Source: Macrobrachium rosenbergii (lineage: Eukaryota > Arthropoda > Malacostraca > Decapoda > Palaemonidae). From it: a DNA stretch of 64,000 nt. Each line of letters opens with the position of its first letter. The stretch's first letter is position 1. A model generated the notes under the pieces. That model searched no databases and was not told the DNA's origin. It saw nothing but the letters and a program-made list of their open reading frames with translations. Position numbers and translations under genes: made by a program. Positions 54,103 to 64,000 of this stretch are shown here, piece by piece. The stretch covers positions 51,752,372 to 51,816,371 of the forward strand of contig NC_089766.1 in NCBI RefSeq assembly GCF_040412425.1, written 5' to 3'.

Positions 54103-56450
54103 CGCACACAGAAGCGGTAGAAAGCACAGGTCTTTTCGCTTTCTTGGCAGACTGCGACAAAAGATCCTGGGTTGACTTCTGAGCTAACGCCTGGGAAATT
54201 GCAGCAACCAACTCATGCGGAAACAGATGAGCCTTGTTTAAAGGAGAAAACAAGAGAGCCGACTTCTGGTTTGAAGAAACACCTTTTGCTGGGAAGGAGC
54301 ACCAAAGTTGCCTCTTTTTGAGAACCCTGTCGTAAATAAAGAGGCCAGTTCTACTGCACCGTCGCAGATACCCCTATCCATGCAGTCCACTACTCCTACC
54401 ACATCATCCAAGAGCTCAGAAGGAAGATCAAAATCCTTAATCTTCCTGGCTAAGGCCGCAATCGCCCAGTCCAGGAAGCTCACAATTTCAAGAGTCCGAA
54501 ACACGCTCTTGAAAACTTGATCCAGTTCGGAGGACGTAAAGAAGACCTTTCGAGAATTAAGTGCGGTCCTCTACTGGCATCCATGAGACTGGAGAAGTCC
54601 CCTGTGCGGAGGCAGCCACACCCAGGGAAAACATTTCCCCAGTCTCATACCAACTCTGGTTACGGAAGGAACGACGAGGAGGAGGGGAAGACAGAAGACG
54701 TTCTTCCCAAGTTCCCTCTTCTCGGCCAGCCAAGCATCCATCTTCTTAAGGCCTTTCTTCGCCGAGACGGACAGGACAAGTTTGGTAAAGTCCGAAGAAA
54801 AACAGAAGCCTTGTCCCTCTTGTACTGGGACCCAGGAGACGGAGGAGCCGCAGGCGAGAACAAATCAGGAAGTTCTCAATAAAGAACTTCAAGAGCTTCT
54901 TGTAAGAAGAGAGTTGCAGAGACTTCTCCTCCTTACACTGCTCCTCTAAGCCCGAGAGGAGTTTGTCAGAAACTGGGGACAAGTCCAGCTGGACAACATC
55001 TTCATCCAAGTCCCCTTGAACTGAGACTTGAGTTACACGAGCGGGGGCTGGAAGGCTAGTGACATATTCTTGCTGTGTCACCGAAAGAGTTTGAGCCTGT
55101 TGAGGAGCCATCGGAGGCGCCAAAAGGAGGCGCAGTTGATACAGCAACCAAAGGTGGCGCCAAAGGAGGAGCAGTCGGTACCACAACGACAGGTGGCGCC
55201 AATGAAGGCGCAAGCGGCGGCGCTACCGGAGCGGCTGAAATAGTCGTCGAGGCGGCGCCGCTGGTATCACAGGAGGCGCCAGTTGGTATCGGCACAGCAA
55301 CCAAAGGTGGCGCCAACGGAGGCGCAAGCGCGGCGATACCGGGCGACAGAAAAGGAGTTGAGGTGGGCGCCGCTGGCATCGTGAGGAGGAGCCAAAGAAG
55401 AGACTTGATTTTTTGGACAAAAGTTGTAAAATCGAGTCCAAACGGGCGTTGATTCCGTCAATCACAAGCTGTTGAGGTTCATCGAATGCTGGAGCAGGCG
55501 CCACAGGAACAGGAGTCACAGAAACTGGAACAGCTGAAGCTGAGCCAAAGGAGCAGGCCTCTCAGATGTAACTGTCTGATAGGGAGGATCAGCCGATAAC
55601 GAATGAGACGAGTCCGACGAAGAAAGCCTCTCCGGTTCTGCCCAAAAGCTACAGGAGGGGGAAGGATCCTCCAGAAGAGCCTTCTTCTTAGGAATCTTCA
55701 ATGGAGAAAGCAGACGAGACCTCTTCAAAGGTCTAGAAGAGTCGCAAAACGCCATCCTCTAGGGGAGGAACTCCAACTGGAGCCACTCGACACTCTCCGC
55801 TCCTCACCTTTTCGGTGGTGAGGGCCAGCAGCCTGGGAAGCGGCAACAGGACTGCTTGAGGGGGCAACTGCTCGGGAGCAGGTCCCACTCACCTCCTTTC
55901 GGCTTTCAGCATGCCTTCTCCCTGGAACCTGGGAGCCTGACAGGGGCCTAGACCTGGGAGCGTGAATGGGCCGAGAAGCTACCTCCTCCACAACACTTAC
56001 ACAAGGCACAACACTTGCACTATCACTGCGGTCTACTAACCGCTGCAAATTGTCCCCATTTTCTGCATGGAAGACATAAACGCATTAAGGACTGACACGG
56101 TATCAGGATTGGGAGAAACGGTGTCTGGGGCAGGTAAAACTACAGGAACTACAGGGGAGCAGGGTTAATAGGGCTTACGAAAACCTCTTGACTACCTCCT
56201 GACCTCGAAGACCTAGAAGAGGCCTTCCTAATCCTATCTCTTTCTAACTTCTTCATGTACTTCCCCAAAGCACTCCAGTCAGACAAAGTTAGAAGTTCAC
56301 ACTCGTTACAAGTCAAATCAGCAGAACATTTTTGCCCCTGCATGAAAAACAAGAAGTGTGTGGATCTAAACTAAGCTTAACAAGCCTGGTTTTGCAGCCT
56401 TTGCTGCAAAACTGGATACCACTAGAACCAGAATCAGACATAATAGTCTA
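53978..56450 (-). pseudogene. D2 gag-like ORF1 relic
   Basis: The start MSDSGSSGIQFCSKGCKTRL at about 56440 is followed by DPHTSCFSC and, after one frameshift near 56350, GQKCSADLTCNECELLTLSD. The C...C..C spacing suggests a zinc-binding head. Middle: DYKKLLKFFIENF and repeated Ala/Pro stretches from GGTGGCGCCAAAGGAGG-type DNA at 55100-55390. C-terminus: FSPLNKAHLFPHELVAAISQ and SAKKAKRPVL, ending with GRARGKGKATPRTS (basic). It overlaps pol. Confidence 0.78.
55095..55390. repeat. GGCGCC-rich simple repeat in D2 gag
   Basis: Irregular 30-45 bp units of GGTGGCGCCAA(A/C)GGAGG with CGCAAGCGGCG, giving A/P-rich peptide such as LAPPLVAVPTAPPLAPPL on the minus strand. Similar GGCGC-type words lie in D6 (37340-37460) and the relic at 6.7 kb. 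Confidence 0.7.
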
Positions 56451-56589
56451 ACTAAGAATAACTCTAAAGCAATAACTAGCGCCAGCAAAAAACAACAAAC
56501 CGAGTACTTCACCAAAAAGGAATTAGAAGTTCGAATTGTTGAGAAATACTACCAGCAGCAGAACCGTTTACCGGTTCGGCACGGCAAAA

Positions 56590-56755
56590 ACTAATGACGT
56601 GTTCTTGGAATGGTTCCCGATACCCGATAGAGGGCGGGGTAGAGGGATCACCTTTGTAACGATAGCGCTAGCGCGAAATTTGAATACTGCCGTGACGTCA
56701 AAGACGACAGCTATATGTAACTACCGGGTAAGTTGTATAAGTGAAAATTATGTTT
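56590..56755 (-). repeat. D2 5' ITR
   Basis: GTTCTTGGAATGGTTCCCGA, TACCCGATAGAGGGCGGGG, GCGCGAAATTTGAATACTGC, CGTGACGTCAAAG (palindrome TGACGTCA at 56693-56700), CTACCGGGTAAGTTGTATAA. Inverse of 43757-43945. Confidence 0.88.
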
Positions 56756-56849
56756 CATTATACACTACCAAAAACTGTAAAGATTTTATCTCTTTAAAAT
56801 TGACACGTCTGAGATATAAATTTTCAAACTTTGTTTGAAAATTTTGATA

Positions 56850-57050
56850 CAATTGACGGAGACCCAACCTGAAGTCTGAAGCCTGTCACCGGATGAATGG
56901 ATGGGTGATGGTATCGGCAGGAGTGTGGCCCATAAAGACAGGTTAGTTTCATTCTCGGTAAACACAATCAGAAGGCTCAAAAGATTGAAACCACTCTGCC
57001 AAAAGGGAGGAGGAGGAGTGTTTGACACGTTGACGTGAAGTAAATGAAAC
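56850..57050 (-). pseudogene. D5: DIRS pol fragment left of D4
   Basis: GAAGGCTCAAAAGATTGAAA, CCACTCTGCCAAAAGGGAGG resembles the post-RNase-H region of D2 (52190-52240: GAAGGTCCAGGAACCACTCC, TGGACGGCCAGAATGGAGC). No long ORF. Very diverged. It would continue on the far side of D4 at 63740. The stretch 56756-56850 is A/T-rich and not recognised. Confidence 0.45.
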
Positions 57051-57370
57051 ATTTTAATCATAAAAAAAGTTTGTTCATATTATAATGCCAGATATATATA
57101 TATAGCTGTAATCTCCGAAGGTCCGACAGAATTTCAAAACACTGCACACGTGTGGCCGGTCAGGTGGTTCCACATTCCCGGCTGGAAGGCAGGGTATCAG
57201 GAACCATTCCCATTTTCTATTCAGATTTTCTGACACTGTCTCCTGAGGGGGAGGAAAAAAAAAATATATATCTGCCAGGAAGTATGAACAAACTTTATTT
57301 TATCATTAAAATATCATTTTGTTCATGAGAAACCTGTCAGATATATATATAGCTGAATACCACCTTTGGA
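57050..57370 (-). repeat. D4 3' ITR and ICR
   Basis: The outer arm TTTTAATCATAAAAAAAGTT is followed by TGTTCATATTATAATGCCAG and the ITR body with GGAACCATTCCCATTTTCT. The ICR TATATATCTGCCAGGAAGTA, TGAACAAACTTTATTTTATC then TTGTTCATGAGAAACCTGTC, AGATATATATATAGCTGAAT joins the two end types. The conserved CACCTTTGGAGGGGG follows. Confidence 0.78.
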
Positions 57371-57727
57371 GGGGGTAGAGACAGCCAAGAATTAGGGAAA
57401 AACCAATTACCTGGTAAAATTATTTTGGTTCCTTACCTGATAGCATAGCTGACTGAGTGGTTACTGTCAGTCTAGTCTGCTTCTGCTTTACTAGAGACCC
57501 AAGGGAGGTAGTGACCTATAAAGCTGGCCCTGACTGCTAGATGATCTGTCAAGGCGTGACCACAATGGGACTAGATCATAGACCATACAATGAGGACAAA
57601 AGAGCATTACCAACCACCTAACCAACACTAAACGCGTTAGTTTGCAAAGGATTGGGAAGACTGCCTCCAGTAGTCGACCCAACAACCATAAAAAACACAA
57701 TTAAAAAAATCAAGGATAGGATCAGAG

Positions 57728-58850
57728 CTACCCCTGTCCCCAAGGTTGTTGAAGCAGCAATGTATGGTCCCAGCGAAAAAGCAAACATGCTACCTTAACA
57801 TCTTGAAAATAGTGTGAGGCAAACACCGATTGACCTCCAAAATGTGGCACTGAAAATGTCACTGAGTGACATATTTTTCTTGAACGCCATGGAGGTAGCT
57901 AACTGCCCTCACCTCGTGAGCGTTAACTCTCAACAACTTGAAGTTGAGTCGTCTTAGCAAGAATGTGCCTGTGCACCTCTAAGATGAGTTCCCTAATGAA
58001 GAATGCCAGTGCATTCTTGGACAAAGGATTAACTGGTTGCCTCACAGAACACCATAAATTATCCGAGGGACCACGAATGTCCTGTGTTCTTTTAAGGTAA
58101 GTACTTGAGAGCTCTAACAGGACAAAGAACTCCTCAGGTTCCTGTCCAATAAGGTCTGCTAAAGGTTTAATTTCAAAGTGTCTGAGGCCAGGGTTAGAAG
58201 GACCTATCATTCTTGGCCAAGAAATTAGAGGGCTTAAAGAGCAAACAGCATTGTGTTCCTTGAAGCCCACATGACTTGTCGATGGTTTGAACTTTCTCAC
58301 TCTCTTCGCCGTTGCCAGAGGAATGAGAAACAGGGATTTCTTAGTAACATCCTAAGAGATGCAGATCTGGAGAGGCTAAAAAAGGACTAAACATCAAAAA
58401 CTTGAGCATACTCCAAGTTCCAAGCAGGGAAATCAGGTTGAGGAACCTTGGACGTCTTGAAAGACCTCAAGAGATCGTGGAGGTCCTTATTGTCAGAGGT
58501 CTAGTCCTCTGTGTCTGAATACAATCGAAAGCATGCTCCGATAACACTTGATAGTCCGGAACTGCATGAGTTTTCTCTTAATGCTAAAGGAGAAAATCAG
58601 CAATCTGGCTCACAGTGGTCGAGGAAGAGGAAAACCCTTCTTTCTACACCAACCCCTGAAGGTTGCCACTTGGCTTGATATATCCTTTAGATGAAGATCT
58701 TCTGGCTCTAGCAATGGCCCGTGCCACCTGGCCAGAAAACCCCCTCGCTCTGACCAATTTCCTGATAGTCTGAATGCAGTCAGGTTCAGAGCGGGAGATT
58801 TTGATGATATCTCGTGAAGTGGGGTTGTCTGAGCAGAGTCTGCTCTCATA
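57728..58850 (-). pseudogene. D4 tyrosine recombinase relic
   Basis: C-terminal frame 58300-57923: RPVNPLSKNALAFFIRELI-like sequence and RTQDIRGPSDNLWCSVRQPV. The HxxR region (NAHEVRAV) and the nucleophile (SVFASHYFQDVKVA near 57815) are in shifted frames; TAG at 57728 closes. N-terminal parts read ARGFSGQVARAIARARRSSS (58770-58700) and ARLLKRILSSTTVS. Strongly decayed. Confidence 0.8.
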
Positions 58851-58859
58851 GGAGAGGGT

Positions 58860-60800
58860 CCTGGGAACGTCTACCAACCAGAAGAGAAACTCCGAGAACC
58901 AGTGGTTGAAGGCCAAAACGTGGGGATGAGAGTCATCCTTGTCCTTCTGAGGCCGAGAACTTTGTTTATCACTTCTCCCAGAATTTTGAACGGGGAAAAG
59001 GCATAAACATCCATCCCGTCCAATCCCAGGAAGAGCATCTATCACCAACTGCCCCAGGGTCGAGTACAGATGAGCTTTACAGTGGGAGCCTCGCTGTTCT
59101 TGAGGTCGTGAAAAGATCCACAAGGGGTGACCCCAAAATTTCCAAAGATCTTGGCAAACCTCCTGATGAAGGGTCCATTCCTTGGCAGAGAGTTGATGGC
59201 TCCAACTGAGCAGGTCTGCCAGAACATTTTCGACCCCTGCAACAAAACCGTGAGAATTGAAATGTTGCGAGCATGAGCCCAAAGAAGAATCTCTCTTGCA
59301 AGGCTGAACAGGGAACAAGAGGGTGTTCACAGGCTGTTTCGGAGGTATTGTCCGTGAGTTGTTGGCGTAGAACTGAACAACACGATTGGAAACTTGGACC
59401 TCGAAGAATTGGAGAGCTAAAAAGATGGCCAACTCTTTGATGTTGATGTGCCAGGACACCTGTTGTCTCTCCAGGTTCCTGACACTTCTAGTTTCCCCCC
59501 AACCTGCTGATGACACGTCAGGGAAAACAACACTAGGTCGGGGCTCAGAAGCTTGAGGGAGATCCCTTTTCCCAAGCCCGCAGGATCGAGCCACCACTTC
59601 AGGCACTCTTTATGGAAGGAAGAATTTCAATTCCTCTTCCAAGTCTTCCTTGCTTTGCCAGTTCTCCAACAAAAGAACTGAAGAGGCCTGAGATGCAGTC
59701 TTCCCAGAGAAACAAACTTCTCCAGCGAGGAAATGGTCCCCAGCAGACTCATCCATTCCCTTCACCGAGCATGTTTCCCTTTCCAAGAAGGCCGAAACTT
59801 TTCCGCATTGAAGCTGCCGTTCTTTGGGAGACGCTAGAAAAGCCGCTGAATTCATCTGAATTCCCAGATAAACAATGGACTGTGAGGGGATCAGCTGCGA
59901 CTTTTCCACATTGACCAGAAGTCCCAGGGACTTCACGAGTTCCAGAGTTAACTGAAGGTCCTCCAGACACCTTTGTTTCTACGGTATAAGGACGATCAAC
60001 CAGTCGTCCAAGTAGAGTGAGATCCTGACGGGCGACAGGTGCAACTTGATCGACGTTTTTCCTGGTAAACACCCCGAGCAAAATGTGGTGCATCTGGTGT
60101 TCCCAGGCGCAACCATCCACTTTGACCAGACCCAACGAACTGCTTAGCTTCGCTTGATCAGGACGAACTTGGTTTTTTCAACGTCTTGGTATGGGAACTG
60201 TTTGAGAGTCCAAAGCAGATGAGCCCTGAACTGGTAGTCTAGTCCCCCAAGACAACCTGAGATACTTCAGAGAACGTGGATGTCTTAGGGGCGTGAAGAT
60301 AAGCATCTTGGAGATCCAAAGAACCATCCAATCCCGGGATGAAGGGCTCCTAGTATTGTATTGACTGAGGTCTCCATCTTGAACTTGTCCTTCAGACAAA
60401 GTTGTTCAGACCATTGACCTCCCAAGACGGGTCTCCAGCCCTACTGAATGTTTGGGGACTAGAAACAATCTGTTGTAAGGAGAACTTGTGACCCGGGAAC
60501 ACCGAGTCCAAGACCTGTTCCACTGCTCTCTTCTCGAACATCTGATCGAGCAGGTCAGGAAACAATTTTCTGTTTGCAGGAGGAATTGGAGACAGATCTG
60601 GGAAACAAAAAAACAATGGAGGAGGAGCCAGAAAGGGAATTCAGGCGTCTTCTGCGACAGTAGCCTCTCTACCACTCTGGAGGGACCAAAGCGTCTGACC
60701 CCTCTCTCTCTCCAGGCTTGGGCAAAATGAAGAAGCCTGGCTGCACTGGTGTCTGGAGGTGAAAGGAGTCACTTGCCACCTCTCTTGAAGTGACATTGCC
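58860..60800 (-). pseudogene. D4 RT-RNase H pol relic
   Basis: RT: the catalytic box ISLYLDDWLIV is readable near 60005-59975; LLVNVEKSQLIPSQSIVYLG, IQMNSAAF at 59920. RNase H: PRPSVVFPDVSSAGWGE and FYANNSRTIPP (59540-59340), the DNTTA box altered to NNSRT, so the second Asp is lost. Post-RH: SAKEWTLHQEVCQDLWKFWG, then GCLCLFPVQNSG where the PPF box should be. Many frame changes. Confidence 0.82.
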
Positions 60801-63400
60801 TCCCTGGGAAAAACCTCTCCTCGAGGCACGGGTCTCGAGAAGCTTCCCATGGAAGCCCCTTTGTTAAGCAAACAGGGCTTTGCCTTACCTTTTTGTATTT
60901 GAGGCTGTGGAAAAGATGAAGGAGATGAAGTTTGAATGTCGATAACTTTAGGACCTGGAAAGGAGGTCTTTTTTGCCTTTCTTTTTTTTATTGATATCTT
61001 TAACCAAGGTCTGGGGAAAGAGATGGCATAATGAAAAGCCAAAAATGGAGACCTGCTGAGTTGAGGTGAAATAGACTTATGAAAAAGAACAAAACAATGC
61101 CCTCTTTTCAGAAAAAGGGCTGAGAAAACTGAGAAGCAAGTTCTTCTGAGCCATCTCTGATGGCTTGTCCATGCTTTCTGAGTACACTGACAGCCCCCCA
61201 GACTAATGGAACTCGGACTAGTAGAGGGGCTGTGTAAAACTCCCAGACACCAGTCCAAGAAGTTAGAATTATTTCACAGTCTAAAGAGTCCTTTTAAGAT
61301 GGTGGTCCATTTCATTATATGAAAAAGGGTCCAAGAAACCTATGAGAAGAGGACAAGTGATAACTTCTAACTGGAACTTCAACAAATAAAACTTTCTGAT
61401 TGAGAAGAAGTCGAGGAACTGTCAAACCAATATATAAACCTGTCTCATACCAAATTTGCTTTGCCAGACAAACGTGAAACGCTCCCCAAAGACAATTTAT
61501 CATCCTTTCCTTGGTGGAGAGAGTCATCCAATCCTGGACTTTCTTGAAAGCCCTCTCAGGAAGACAGACTTCTTCATCTAAAAAACCAGGAGATCTGATA
61601 ATTGAGAGAGAAGCCAACTGTGAAGGAGAGCACAAGAAGTTTCTCTTCATAAAAGGTATTCTGATTTCTGAAGAAGAAAGAGATCCGACCTTTCTGACGG
61701 TTCTCCTGGGTTCTTCCGCAGCTGGCGGGTCTTGAGTGAGTGGTGAAAAGGGGGAACACGATCAGAAGAGCGGGAAGGAGGGAAGGAAGAAGATCCGAGA
61801 GAGGGCTCTGTAAACGGAAATGTTCTTCTTTCTCAGATTAAGCGGTCATCCTAGTGCGAACCAGGAGCCAAGGAGACCTAATCTTCTCCTGATCATTCCA
61901 ATTTTAGTGGATGTACTCCGGGAACACTCAAGTACTGGCTAAATCCTGAAGGACATCAGATGTTGAAGAGGGAAGTTGGCGACATGATGAGCAACTGGGT
62001 GGCGTCAACATAAGAAGACTTGAAGTGCTAAAGCGAGGATTAACAAGCGTTTGAAGCGTCCTGGCGAAGCGCGTCACAGAGGCTCCATGGCAAGTACGGG
62101 AAGAGCTTACAGCGTTGTGGCAGCGGCATTATAGAAAACATACTGGTTATTGAAGAAGAGAGTCAAGGTGAGAGGTGGTGAAGCGTGAGAAGTTTAACTA
62201 GTTTAAGAGCAAGAACGCGCTCCTGGTGTGTATCAAGAGAAAACGGCCAACTCTTCAAATCGGGGAAGATGAGTAGGAAGTTTTCAAGAAGCCTCTGCGA
62301 TTTAGCACATCGAAGAAACGTAGCAGGTGACGAAGGTGAAGGCCTTACTTCTTAACAGGCAGATGCAAATCCTTGAAGGCCTGTCCTTTCTGCAATGAGA
62401 GTATCCAGCTGTTGTTGCAAGCCCAACAAAATCTTACGTGTTGGAGAAACCACTCTCTCAGGAGAAGGGCTGAACCTGCGAGAAGGAGAGGGCAGTTTGA
62501 GACGTCTTCTTCCTTCTCACCGGAGAAGAAAGCTCCAGCCCTTGCCTTAGCGCGACTGGGGTGTCGAGGTTGCCAGAGTCATCATCCAAAAACACTTTAA
62601 ACTTCTTCTTCTGGGAGGAACATCCAAAGACCGAAACTTTCAGGAAGAGCACAAAACGTCTAGAGGAAGAGGACATGAAGCGTCCCTCTCCTCTCAAGCT
62701 TCTCTTAAGAGGGTGGAGAGTCCAACCGAGAGCTCCAACCCCGAGTGGGGGGAGGACGTGTCGGAGGACGAAGCAATCTTCATGGATGCGTGCCTGAGCA
62801 CGATCCCTGGCAGCCTGGGTGGAGTCATCAGGACCTTTAAAAGGAACGCCAGATCGGTGGGAGTCCCGTAAGGTTCTTGCCAAAGGCTTTCGACATGCCC
62901 CCTCCCTGATCCTGGGAGTTCGGCAGAGGTCCAGGCCTAGAAGCATTATAGGGTAACGATCTGACGCCCCCTCCACAACACTAGGGGCACTAACACAAAT
63001 AACACTTTGCGCTTGAAGGGCATTCACTTTAGTTTCAAGAGCACGCATTGACTCTACTGAGAGCCAGGAATTACCTTCTGCAGCAACAAAACAGGGTTAG
63101 TACTAAGGGTTAGGACTAGAACAGGGTTACTAACATGAGAAATCCCTGACTGTCCATTCTACAGATGCACTCCTGGAGGAAGATTTCCTCAACCTATCAC
63201 GCTCCAATTTTAAGCATATAGGATTCATATTTCTTCCACTCACCCTTCAGATAATCCCTCACATTCATTACAACGATTATCATAGAACATTCCATACCCT
63301 ACATTTCATACATAAAAGTGAGGAATCTATCAAAGCTCTTCGATAGCCTCACCTTACATTCACCCAAGCTACAGACACGATAGCTAGAGGTAAGACATCT
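60800..63400 (-). pseudogene. D4 gag-like ORF1 relic
   Basis: ORF fragments 61258-60641, 61650-61315 and 63048-62458 carry Ser/Arg/Lys-rich sequence (SISPQLSRSPFLAFHYAISF, KRSLRGEGRFMSSSSRRFVL) and RRWQVTPFTSRHQ near pol. The counterpart of the conserved LDWSLGAL helix is FLDWCLGVLHSPSTS near 61260. The Cys-rich start near 63.3 kb is not readable. Assigned mainly by position within D4. Confidence 0.6.
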
Positions 63401-63549
63401 TATTAAAGAAAATCAAAAGCAAAATCAAAAACGGTCCAGAAGAGCGTATGCCAAGTCACAGATCCCAGTCGAATACCAAAAACAACCAAAATACTCTGAA
63501 GTGACAACAAATTTGGAAATCCAAATGGCGGAGGAACTGACAACAGGTG

Positions 63550-63735
63550 TTGACAGTCCGGCAACAGAGAAAATCTGAATAGAAAATGGGAATGGAAGCC
63601 TGATACCCGTCCTCCCATTGGCGGGAATGTGTACTAACCACCTGACCATGCCACTGGGGAAGGCAATGTTTGAAATTCTGTCGGACTTGGAGATTACAGC
63701 TGCATATATATCTGACAGGTAAGTCTTGAACAAAT
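63550..63735 (-). repeat. D4 5' ITR
   Basis: GAGAAAATCTGAATAGAAAA, TGGGAATGGAAGCCTGATAC, CCACCTGACCATGCCACTGG, GAGATTACAGCTGCATATAT, ATCTGACAGGTAAGTCTTG. Inverse of 57060-57230 with about one difference in seven bases. Confidence 0.75.
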
Positions 63736-63739
63736 TGAA

Positions 63740-64000
63740 CTTCTGGGTCAGCACTTCTTCACCATGCTGAAGGGAGGGAAGCGTAAAGATGATTACCAGT
63801 CCTGCAACATGGCATCTGTTGTCTCATGAACAAAATATGCATACCTGTGGACAAGTGTTCATTCCGTTGGTAGGACCTGTTTTCCTCGACTCTGTAATTT
63901 GTCCAAGGACGTTCAATTTGCCGTGAATGAACCGAGTCACTAAAAAGTCTTGTTGCTCCTTGCCCAAAGAAGAAGTTCCTTCGTCGCTCACCGTTGAGAG
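63740..64000 (-). pseudogene. D5: DIRS pol fragment right of D4, continues off window
   Basis: CTTCACCATGCTGAAGGGAG, GGAAGCGTAAAGATGATTAC and GTAGGACCTGTTTTCCTCGA, TTTGCCGTGAATGAACCGAG correspond to 52270-52600 in D2 (AACGGGAGAAAGGCATAAAG, GGACCTGGTTCTTTCTGCTG, CCTTGAATGAATCTCGTTAC), the RNase H/methyltransferase-like region. The left part of the same region lies at 56850-57050, so D4 interrupts this pol. Confidence 0.6.

Larger units (their letters stand above)
43757..56755 (-). mobile_element. D2: DIRS-type element containing D1
   Basis: 3' ITR 43757-43945; ICR left half 43950-44010, then D1 (44011-50584), then ICR right half 50585-50645. YR is at 51027-52150, pol at 52150-54102, gag to about 56450 and 5' ITR at 56590-56755. 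Its ITRs match as reverse complements (GTGTTCTTGGAATGGTTCCC, GCGCGAAATTTGAA, CGTGACGTCAAAG). D2's own length is about 6.4 kb. It lies in D3's recombinase. Confidence 0.9.
57050..63735 (-). mobile_element. D4: DIRS-type retroelement, decayed
   Basis: 3' ITR 57050-57290, ICR 57265-57370, YR 57728-58850, pol 58860-60800, gag to about 63400, 5' ITR 63550-63735. End motif TAATGCCAGATATATATATA. ITRs match as reverse complements (GAGAAAATCTGAATAGAAAA at 63569; CTATTCAGATTTTCTGACAC at 57218) but with many differences, so D4 is older than D1. Confidence 0.87.

Overview
The window is animal nuclear DNA. It holds one spliced housekeeping gene surrounded by retrotransposons. DIRS-type (tyrosine-recombinase) retroelements dominate, and tRNA-derived SINEs and MITEs are also present. 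DIRS-type elements are known to be abundant in decapod crustaceans, so a decapod is my best guess, but the species cannot be told from this sequence.

Left part (1-9.7 kb). A minus-strand Ty3/Gypsy element (gag, protease, RT, RNase H, integrase) runs off the left edge. Its 5' LTR is at 4253-4617. A diverged ~110-bp tandem array follows. Next is a heavily decayed plus-strand DIRS relic (about 5.8-9.66 kb) whose RNase H/post-RH region is still alignable.

Middle (11.5-26.3 kb). The host gene is GAR1, the RGG-rich H/ACA snoRNP subunit, on the minus strand. Six coding exons with consensus splice sites fit together in frame from ATG at 25847 to the last exon near 11.6 kb. One base appears to be missing in the last RGG exon, so the sequenced frame ends in an acidic tail instead of the usual GGFRR-like end. 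The introns carry MITEs, SINEs and four kinds of tandem repeat.

Right part (26.6-64 kb). This is a nest of minus-strand DIRS-type elements, named here D1 to D8. Each has inverted terminal repeats (ITRs) and, beside the 3' ITR, an internal complementary region (ICR) that matches the fused outer ends. Order along the window: D8 end piece (26.6 kb), D7 (26.9-32.45), D6 (32.48-42.08, split by a gag-only LTR element L2 at 38.51-41.99), D3 (42.09-43.75), D2 (43.757-56.755, split by D1 at 44.011-50.584), a pol fragment D5 (56.85-57.05, continuing at 63.74), and D4 (57.05-63.735). The coding order in each is gag (ORF1), RT-RNase H-methyltransferase-like segment, then tyrosine recombinase (YR). All copies are broken by frameshifts or stops.

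The most notable observation is where the elements sit. D1 lies exactly at the centre of D2's ICR, and D7 appears to lie at the same place in D8. D1 itself carries a 22-bp scar with the same palindromic core inside its RT. This suggests that the ICR, which imitates the circle junction, is itself an integration target. The coding relics probably make no functional protein, and GAR1 is the only clear host gene.
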